Below, piece after piece: positions 57,023 to 64,000 of a stretch of DNA of 64,000 bases (its first letter is position 1; each line of letters starts with the position of its first letter). This DNA comes from Hansfordia pulvinata (lineage: Eukaryota > Ascomycota > Sordariomycetes > Xylariales), in the NCBI GenBank assembly GCA_006538405.1, contig BJKQ01000007.1, positions 2,542,001 through 2,606,000 of the forward strand, in the 5' to 3' direction. Under the pieces are notes generated by a model. It made no database searches and was not told the origin of the DNA. It worked only from the letters and a program-made list of their open reading frames with translations. The position numbers were made by a program, and so were the translations under genes.

Positions 57023-58966
57023 TCATCCAGATCGGCGTTGTAGGCCCGCCGGCACTCGCACAGCATCAGTGACGGCCAGATCTCGTCGCCGCCTGGTTTT
57101 GGAAGGACCAGGCTCCGGTTCAGACCACTTCATATCCGCGCTCCAGATGCCGGCTTTGGTGTAGTCATATGTAGTGGTGCCGGCCACAAATCCGAATCTA
57201 AAATACTCGTCGACGTCCGTTGAGTTGTCGCGCGTCCACACGAACTTGGCGTCGTCCGGGTCTTCTACAAATCCGCGGAATCTTTCGACATCGTTGACCA
57301 AGATGCTGACAGCATCGAAATCTGACGGCGGGCTTTGCCAGCGGAACTCGATACTTCTCAGTGTCGAGTTGACAACAGGGGCCAGCAGCACCGGGAGCGC
57401 TGATCCGAATTGGGCGTCCCCTTGGAGCGAGCCCGAAGTTTGCAGCACAGCGTCGAAGCCCCAGCGCGCGATGCCGTTGATGAATAGCCCGATTAATATG
57501 CCCTGGTATAGTAGAGATGGCCGCGTTTGCACAGCGGTCGCTGGCAACAGCAACAAGGCGAGGATGTAGTGGTGAATGCGCAGGTTGAGGGCTGGCTGAG
57601 CCACACAAATGATAATTGCGATGATCAACAGCGCATATATCTGCAGGAACCTGACGAGCCTTCCCTCTTGGCGGAAGAACCATACCTGGACGACCACGAC
57701 CACGACCAGAACGATCACAATCGCAGCGAGCGCGCCCTTTGCGCCAGGCTGTTGCTCCAGGTCGTGTCCGGTCAGGCGCTGAATCGGGATGAAGTCGAAC
57801 GTGTAGTTGGTGAGGGCGCCAACCCAGCACCCTCCAAGCCACAGAATGGTCTTCTCCACCTGGGCAGTCAGCCCGTGTAAGGTTCGGCGCACACCCATCT
57901 TGTCGTACATGACCCAGGCGCAAAACATGGCGGGGAGGAATTTGCCAATCTCGCTCTGGAAGGTGTCGGCAACGGTGGAGTAGGAGGGCGGGTCCGAAGC
58001 CAAGCCGACCTGCCAAAATATGCCCACAAAGGTCGTGAAGAAGAAGACAGCAGCCGAATTTGTGAACAGAGAGAGGAATGTGGTGAATGCAACCGAAACG
58101 GCGAGGAGTGGCCAGCGGACATCCTTCCCATCACAGTGTATGTCAGTCTGGAAGGTGAAGGACTGAGGGAAATACGAGTCGAAGCCGATGCTCTGCATGC
58201 CATTGGCGAGCGAGGCCGCGTAGCCCTGGTGTGTGCCAACCAGCTGGACGACGCCGCAGCCTCCTTGCGAAGCGGACACGACGCCGGCATGAATGGCGGA
58301 GCCGCAGATGAAGGAATCGCCACGGTAGACCGGATCGGCCGCGCTCTGAGCGGAATCGGGGCCGCCAATGACCAATGGTTGGTAGACGACCTCTTGAGTC
58401 CCGACAGCACGGGGGTTGAGGACCTGAGTGGTATCGCAATTGGCGGGGCAGCGAAAGGCAAAGCTGGAGTTGCTGAAGGGGCGGCAGTCTACGCCGTTCA
58501 GGCCGCACTCATTCTTATCGTCCCAGAAGACGGCAGTGCAAGAGATGGACTGCGGCTGGCCCCAGCCGTCGATTTCGGAGGAGACCTGGCCCTGCCACAT
58601 GACAATGGCCCAGATAATGAGCCATGCGGCGACGTAGAGCAGGTAGAGCCATTTGCGAAACTTGGCGGAGCGAACCACCTTGTCTCTGGCTTTCAGAGGC
58701 GCATGCTGCAGGGCGGGGAGCAGCGGGTCAATCTTGAAGGACTTTGGATTCTCTGGGCCGCGAACCCAGGCGGCTGTGGAGGTGGCAAGACGGCGGATGG
58801 GGAACGGCAGCCAAGTGCAGGCACGCCGGGCTTGCAGGTCCTGCATGAAACGAGGGGTCGGCAAGGAGTTATCTGAGCTAAGGTTGTTGTTGTTTTCGTC
58901 GTCGTCGTCTTCGTCGTGATCGTCGTCGCGGGCAGAGCCGAGGTGGGGGGAGTCCAGCATGTGCAA
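57023..58966 (-). CDS. LCCL-domain multi-pass membrane protein
   Basis: A single exon of 647 aa. The N-terminus is acidic (DDDHDEDDDDENNNN). The first membrane helix (LYLLYVAAWLIIWAIVMW) is at about residues 105-122. A lumenal/extracellular region follows, containing CGLNGVDCRPF, FRCPANCDTTQ and the LCCL domain (about residues 195-285): YRGDSFICGSAIHAGVVSAS, then GGCGVVQLVGTHQGYAASLA and NGMQSIGFDSYFP. About seven more helices follow (AVFFFTTFVGIFWQVGL, AAIVIVLVVVVVVQVWFF, LLIIAIIICVAQPAL and others), then a C-terminal soluble domain with VEDPDDAKFVWTRDNS. Filamentous fungi usually have one or two such proteins of unknown function; roles in lipid or cell-surface processes are only speculation. 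The ATG at 58966 is followed by a second at 58960. Confidence 0.88.
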   Translation of the reverse strand: MHMLDSPHLGSARDDDHDEDDDDENNNNLSSDNSLPTPRFMQDLQARRACTWLPFPIRRLATSTAAWVRGPENPKSFKIDPLLPALQHAPLKARDKVVRSAKFRKWLYLLYVAAWLIIWAIVMWQGQVSSEIDGWGQPQSISCTAVFWDDKNECGLNGVDCRPFSNSSFAFRCPANCDTTQVLNPRAVGTQEVVYQPLVIGGPDSAQSAADPVYRGDSFICGSAIHAGVVSASQGGCGVVQLVGTHQGYAASLANGMQSIGFDSYFPQSFTFQTDIHCDGKDVRWPLLAVSVAFTTFLSLFTNSAAVFFFTTFVGIFWQVGLASDPPSYSTVADTFQSEIGKFLPAMFCAWVMYDKMGVRRTLHGLTAQVEKTILWLGGCWVGALTNYTFDFIPIQRLTGHDLEQQPGAKGALAAIVIVLVVVVVVQVWFFRQEGRLVRFLQIYALLIIAIIICVAQPALNLRIHHYILALLLLPATAVQTRPSLLYQGILIGLFINGIARWGFDAVLQTSGSLQGDAQFGSALPVLLAPVVNSTLRSIEFRWQSPPSDFDAVSILVNDVERFRGFVEDPDDAKFVWTRDNSTDVDEYFRFGFVAGTTTYDYTKAGIWSADMKWSEPEPGPSKTRRRRDLAVTDAVRVPAGLQRRSG

Positions 58967-60471
58967 TTGGGGGCCTGCTCCTTGTCGCTGCGGGTGGCGA
59001 GAGGAGGAAGAAGAGACGGGGCGTCCTTTGGCATAAGGGCGTTCATGACAGCTGTATGGAAAAGAAGTTGGGCGTCGGGTCGGAGGTGCGCTGAGATGGG
59101 CGATGCGGCACCGCCGTCCAAAAACACGGAGGGAATCGAGAGGCTGGCTACGTCATGAGAAATCAGGGCGGCTACGCTCGTCGAGGGTAGGAAGAATAGG
59201 AACAAGCGCAGCAATCAGCTGAGAGCCTGCTCTAGCGGACTGGCGTGGTGAACAATCGAGCACATGGGAGAGGATGAAGCTGTAGATGGCGGCAGTAGGA
59301 TGGGCATGTGTTGTACGGGAGACGGTGGGCGTGAATGGTCGCATCTCGTCGCGACACTTCCGAGGCCGACGCGCGGCTCACAGGGTATGGAGCAGGGTAC
59401 CTCCAGGCTACTTGTAGTCAATAGCCGCCCGGGCCATTTTCTTCAGCCAGCAGCCCGGCCACAGCGTATCCCCCATGTAGCCGCTAAATATTGCAGGCGC
59501 ACCAGTCTCGAGATGCCACCCATTGTTGGGAGCACCTGCCTCATCGTGGACATTGGCGAGACTGCCTCTGGGCAGTACCAGACATTGGATAGAGCATAAA
59601 AGTACTGCATCTGGAATCGATGTATCTCATGCAGAGCGCTTATACCTGAGGTACCTACATCCAGTGTCAACTACACGTAGGTGACATCCATTCCACGCTG
59701 AAGGTCCAAGGCCCGGGTGGTGTACAGTCGGTCGCCAAAATAAACGACCGCCCCCCCCCCCCATTTCTCACCAAAACAGGCCTATTTTGAACTCTAATCA
59801 TTAATTAGCATAAATAGCTACACTTTCTACATCTTAAGAAATCATAGATATGACTTACGGCCTTGAAGTGCTATTATCGGTTTAGTTTTTTTATTCTTTT
59901 CCCGCTTCTTATATACCTTAAAAGTAAGAGGTAAAGCCTTAAAATTAAGCTTCTCTTTTAAGATTTACGCTATTTATTATAGACCGTATATAATTAGAGT
60001 AGAACCTATATATTAAAATTTAACATCGAATTCATATCTTAGTAAAGTATAAAAGTTATACCTATTTTATCGAATATATAATGTATGGTTTAAAAGCGCC
60101 TATTTTAATAAAAAGGAGGGGGAGGGGGTCATTTTTTTTGTTGTCCCACAGTATGATCCTAGAAGGTGCTGAACGGGCGCAGAACGCTTAACCGTGGAGG
60201 GGCTACTGTCAGCCGCTGCCTGGAAGGGCGAGTCACAACGGGTCGGACTGGACTCACCAAATCGACACCCTTCATATTGAATCTTACAATCACAACCCGA
60301 CCTCGCCAACCCGTCGCCACGTCTGCCGCCTGGTTCACCTTTCTTCATTTGCGCCCCTACCCGCTCTGTCTCGCTCTCCGTCCCTGTCTCGTTCCCTGTC
60401 TGTCAGCGCTCACGACTTTGATACCGTAGAGGCCCGCACGCTGACCTCCACGCCCCTCATACTCGCCCAGA
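58967..60471. other. Divergent upstream region of the LCCL gene and QTRT2, with a MITE
   Basis: Contains the 427-bp inverted-repeat element at 59725-60151 and GGTACC motifs near 59395 and 59650. The leader region before 60472 is pyrimidine-rich. No further gene. Confidence 0.6.
59725..60151. mobile_element. AT-rich MITE-like element with inverted ends and TA target duplication
   Basis: The left end begins CAGTCGGTCGCCAAAATAAA and the right end, read on the other strand, begins CTGTGGGACAACAAAAAAAA. Over the first 27 positions 19 match, and both ends continue into CGACC/TGACC plus C-rich runs. Each end is flanked by TA (59723-59724 and 60152-60153), as expected for Tc1/mariner-pogo-type insertion. 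The 427-bp interior is strongly AT-rich against GC-rich neighbours, and no transposase frame remains. This fits a non-autonomous element, or a deletion derivative, degraded by RIP. The element family is inferred from TSD and end layout only. Confidence 0.68.
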
Positions 60472-61971
60472 ATGGACAACCCTGACCGCGCTGGGGGGTC
60501 GTCTTTCACGTCAGCAAGGCCTCGACCACAGACTCTGTAGGGCCAAGAACCGGGACTTTGCAGCTCCCAGGAAGACGGAAGATTGACACACCAAACTTCT
60601 TTGCTCTCTCGTCCCGAGGCGCCGTGCCCCACGTAACACCTGACAACCTGGCCAGGCATACCCAAGTAGCTGGCACATACATGGCCTTGGAGGACTGTAC
60701 GTTTCCGTCGAGCCCCTCTCCTCGCGCCGGTGGGATCCCGTGGTCATCTGGACTGACCCTGACTAGTGGTCGAAAAGTCCTCAAAGGGACAGACGCCGGC
60801 CATCCTCGGTCTGGCTTCCAGCAACACCACCCCGAGACCACTCGCCACTTACACGGCAACGCCCCATCATGTCATCACCGTGCTGGGCGCCCGCCGCCAC
60901 CCGGCCGTACCAGCCCCCATGGGAAATGGCCATGACTACATTTCTCTCTTCGCCTCCACCGGCTTCCAGAAACTCACAAACGAGGACTACTGCCGTGCCG
61001 TCTCGTCACTGGCGCCGGACATCGCCGTCCCGCTCGCTGACCTCACCTTCGACTACGGCGCCTCCAAGCAGAAACTGGCGAATCCTAAGAGGCAGCTACG
61101 GATGCTTGAGAGAACCGAGGAGTGGTTGGTTCACTTCTTTGACCTGTTCGGCTTTTCGAAGGCAGCCAAAAGCTCTCTAACCTCCGTCTTCGCTCCGCTC
61201 CTCCCTGTTCCGTTCCACATGCAGTGGGACTATCTCAACCGCCTGGAGGAGGATCACATCTCCGAACTGGCAGGCCTCGCGGTGTATGACGCTGATATCC
61301 TCCCCGACCTGGAAAACTACACCTCGCTGATGCCTCTCCCACGTCTTTCCCTCGACTTTCTCATGTCGCCGCACGAGATTCTGAGGCAGGTTCGCCTGGG
61401 CATGGATGTATTCACGTTGCCTTTCTTGAACGCCACCTCAGATGCAGGGGTTGCTCTAACCTTTGCTTTCCCACCTCCCTCTCGGACCGCTGGTGGGTCT
61501 GGGTCAGCAGCCCTGGGGGTGGATATGTGGTCCGTGGAGCATCAGGCCTCCTTGGAGCCTCTGACGCCAGGCTGCACGTGTTACGTGTGCACAAAACACC
61601 ATCGCGCGTACGTGAGACATCTCCTAAATGCTAGGGAAATGCTGGGATGGTCTCTCTTGCAGGTACACAACCATGCTGTCGTCAGCGACTTCTTTTCTGG
61701 AATCCGCGCTTCTCTGAACAAGAATCCATCAACCTTCGAGGAAGACTGCGATCGATTCTCTGCAGTGTACGAGCCCGAGCTGCCTCAGGGATCCAGCCAA
61801 AAGCCACGAGCGCGCGGGTACCATTTCAAAGCTGAGGCGGGACAGAAGCCAATAAATAAGTCCGCATGGGCCAAGTATGACAGCATCGCGCTGAAAGATC
61901 AGGGTGTGGTTGATGGGGTGGCTGGGTTGTCAGTTACGGGCGACCCGGCTGAGGAGCTCCACGCCTCTTGA
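60472..61971 (+). CDS. qtrt2: Queuine tRNA-ribosyltransferase accessory subunit 2 (QTRT2), frame broken by one base
   Basis: Exons 60472-60696 and 60767-61971 (intron 70 nt, donor GTACGT, acceptor ACTAG). The N-terminal frame needs one extra G in the G6 run at 60493-60498; then MDNPDRAGGVVFHVSKA leads into GTLQLPGRRKIDTPNFFALS, and 476 aa result. TYMALEDLVEKSSKGQTP is restored across the splice site. The TIM-barrel end holds the zinc site TPGCTCYVCTKHHRAYVRHL (C-x-C-x2-C) and the histidine in LLQVHNHAV. QTRT2 pairs with the catalytic QTRT1 to exchange guanine for queuine in tRNA anticodons at the outer mitochondrial membrane/cytosol. Catalytic residues are not expected here. The C-terminal 60 residues are divergent. 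Confidence 0.9.
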
Positions 61972-62755
61972 ACAAGCCATGCAATCTTATGGAGAGCCTC
62001 ATGACCTGACCAGCGCGTGAATTTCCTGGCGGACAGTGGATGTCAGAGTGTTTAGCCAGGTGGAGCCAACAGAAATCCGGGTCCTCTATCTGCGCCAAAT
62101 TTGGCTCGACTTGGACAATCGGGGATGATAATCACGTTCTCGCCTCTATAGTTGGCGATGAACGTCACCCGATACTGCTTGGCTCAAGCCGGCAATGACG
62201 CCCGATGGAGAGTTTATCCAAAAGCCAAGCCTTGCATGTGTCTTGCCATTCTGCCATTCTACATTCCTCATCTTCCAGTGCCATTGTGTTTCGGGTCCAA
62301 GACTTCCCGCTTGACAGTGAAGCTCTGCACCTGGTCGTCGCTCAATCGTATACCGCTTTCGACGTCTTATGTGGCTCGAGACTTCAGTTCGCTCACTATC
62401 GAATTTGCAACCAACGTCTGACTGCCCTGCAGGGCTCCTGGCTTCTCCGTGGCTGACAACTGCCTGGGAGGGGCTCTGGGAATCGCCTGACGTATAAGCA
62501 GCTATAATTACAGCTGACGTGGTGGCAAGGTGCTTCACGAATACGATATTTGTTGAAGCAGGGAATTTTGTAGCCAGCTCAGTATAAAACGTCGTAGCAG
62601 GCTTTTACTCTCTGAGAAGTGATCGCTAATGCCATCACCCCTGCGTCAACAATAGCTGTTTCTCGGCCAAGAAGTACCGCCTTCCACAAAGCTGCCCAGC
62701 TAAACACTCCCCGCGGCAACAGTGCAACCTTTCAGAGTCCCCGCTTCCGCCAGCC
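61972..62755. other. Intergenic
   Basis: 3' flank of QTRT2 and promoter of the next gene, with the TATA box at 62583. No other gene. Confidence 0.55.
62583..62589 (+). promoter_or_regulatory. TATA box (TATAAAA)
   Basis: Consensus TATA element about 170 bases upstream of the ATG at 62756, giving an expected leader of about 140 nt. Confidence 0.5.
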
Positions 62756-63211
62756 ATGAACTTCCGCTTCTTGCTCCAGTTCCTGGGGCTCGGCTCTGCC
62801 GCTGCCACCATGTTCCTTGCCCCGACGACGAGGTTCGCCGGGGGCCTGGTGACGCTAGATGCCAACTTCGAGGTCGGGACGCTGCCGGTCAAGGGCGCGT
62901 GGTCCTACTGGCTGAGCGGCGGCAAGGACGACTACTTGGTGACGAGCACGGACCCGAGCGGCCTGGTGGCCTACATGGAGGCGCGGCAGTCGGATTCCCG
63001 CCAGCTGGCCGAGCTGCTGCGGAAAGGCTCGGGCCCCTACGCGGACACCATCGTCCGGTGGGGGGTCGCCAGGAATGTCAAGGTGTACGGCCCTGACCAG
63101 ACGATGCTCTTCACCGAGGAGGAGAAGGAGCATGAGCACGTGTACGTCGCGTGCGGGCATCTCCTCTCGGGACAGGACAAGGCGGACACGACCACCATGG
63201 AACAGGACTGA
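62756..63211 (+). CDS. Orphan protein with N-terminal hydrophobic segment
   Basis: A single exon of 151 aa. Residues 1-20 (MNFRFLLQFLGLGSAAATMF) are hydrophobic and could be a signal peptide or anchor. The rest is compact and mixed: LVTLDANFEVGTLPVKGAWS, WLSGGKDDYLVTSTDPS, YMEARQSDSRQLAELLRKG, RNVKVYGPDQTMLFTEEEKE. There is only one cysteine after the leader (VACGHLL). No domain was recognised. G/C third positions, a good TATA box and a clean ATG context support a real gene. The cellular location is uncertain: a signal peptide is likely but no cleavage site is obvious. Confidence 0.6.
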   Translation: MNFRFLLQFLGLGSAAATMFLAPTTRFAGGLVTLDANFEVGTLPVKGAWSYWLSGGKDDYLVTSTDPSGLVAYMEARQSDSRQLAELLRKGSGPYADTIVRWGVARNVKVYGPDQTMLFTEEEKEHEHVYVACGHLLSGQDKADTTTMEQD

Positions 63212-64000
63212 TGGCTTCCCGGTCCGGCCGGGAGACGAGGCAAGGGGAGGCCGCTGTTGGTACGAGGCGCGCGGCGGGCGGTTCGAGGACGCGGCGGGCG
63301 GTTCGAGGCAGATCTAGGTCTGTGTCTGGGAGCTGGCGGCGAGCCTGCGCAAAGGCGGAGGTAGAGGAGAAGGAATGGGGGGATCACTGGAGGTAAAATA
63401 GGGAGGACAGGTAGATGATCCAAATACCTGCAGAAAATCATCTTCTTTATTCTCGACGCGGTGACGAGGGACAGGAGTTGAAGTTGTTGAGCCCGGAAGT
63501 TTTCTCGACCAAGCCCCGCCGGCCTCAAGGCCCGGACACTCGCCGTCTATACCGGACGTTTGTGGATATTCCAGTTTCTGTGCGATATCGAGAAGCCTTT
63601 CTCTAACCATCATCACGCCATCGATCTCCGCGACGGCGCAGACAGGCAAAACCATGCGCGGTGCAACGTGAGAGGGGAAGATTGTATAGAAATGGTAAGG
63701 TAAGTATATACCTGATCAGTTCCGACTTGGGCTCGGGCTCACTCGAGAGCCCTTCATTCTACAACATGAACACGACTGCCTCCCCATCCATTGCTACCTA
63801 CACAGAACCGTTAGAGGACGGTTATACCTCCAAACTTGGGGGTGCATCTCCGTGGGTGCTCACACGGCAGCTTCACCTTTCCAAAGAGGTTACAACCACG
63901 TTCCCATAACATTAGGTATTCATGGGTCAGTATTCTAGTGCTTAGAAGTAGAAGTAGTAGTACTACCAGCAGCAGCAGTACAGCATGCCTGACCATTCGT
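63212..64000. other. Right edge, intergenic
   Basis: No gene recognised. Two near-identical GCGGCGGGCGGTTCGAGG-type segments at 63271-63287 and 63291-63307 form a short direct repeat, and short AGC/AGT triplet runs end the window. Confidence 0.5.

Overview
The window looks like nuclear DNA of a filamentous ascomycete, most likely a Sordariomycete. Genes are compact and GC-rich in codon third positions. Introns are short (about 50-170 nt) with GTAAGT/GTGAGT/GTATGT donors. Proteins such as LCL2, UVE1, bL27m, an LCCL membrane protein, RKM4 and a queuine tRNA-ribosyltransferase subunit are of fungal type. AT-rich islets and an open frame broken by CpA-to-TpA-type stop codons suggest past repeat-induced point mutation (RIP). 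I found no tRNA, rRNA, CRISPR, plasmid or prophage features.

Layout. 1-6.2 kb: 3' end of a Zn2Cys6-type regulator, mitochondrial ribosomal protein bL27m (-), LCL2 (+), protein phosphatase inhibitor 2/GLC8 (-). 6.2-12 kb: mostly non-coding, with one small secreted six-cysteine protein (-). 12-26 kb: a minus-strand run of UV-damage endonuclease UVE1, SET-domain methyltransferase RKM4, an atypical SDR, and a long inositol polyphosphate 5-phosphatase with an N-terminal beta-propeller. 28-31 kb: a microexon gene and a CID/SR-rich RNA-processing protein (+). 31.5-35.8 kb: an acyl-CoA dehydrogenase (-) and an APH-type kinase (+), divergently transcribed. 36-39 kb: proteasome chaperone PAC4 (-) and a carnosine N-methyltransferase family protein (+). 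39-63 kb: more accessory in character. It holds a minisatellite, an orphan coiled-coil protein, an O-methyltransferase, a pseudogene, a damaged membrane-protein gene, several secreted or surface cysteine-containing proteins (some with clear TATA boxes), an LCCL membrane protein, a RIP-like MITE with TA target duplication, QTRT2, and an orphan secreted-type protein.

How the genes relate. The most interesting pair is the divergent acyl-CoA dehydrogenase/kinase. These are the two halves that animals (ACAD10/ACAD11) and plants (IBR3) carry as one fused protein; here they share about 0.94 kb of upstream DNA and both end in -KL. This suggests a small peroxisomal module for a hydroxy-acyl or unusual fatty-acid substrate. 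The other conserved genes (translation, proteasome assembly, DNA repair, phosphoinositide signalling) look like independent housekeeping loci.

Quality warning. Four otherwise intact genes (GLC8, UVE1, the 5-phosphatase, QTRT2) need single-base insertions to keep their frames, eight in all, and every one falls at a short homopolymer run. The damaged membrane-protein gene appears to need two more. This is best explained by homopolymer under-calling in the assembly, so these products should not be read as pseudogenes without re-sequencing.
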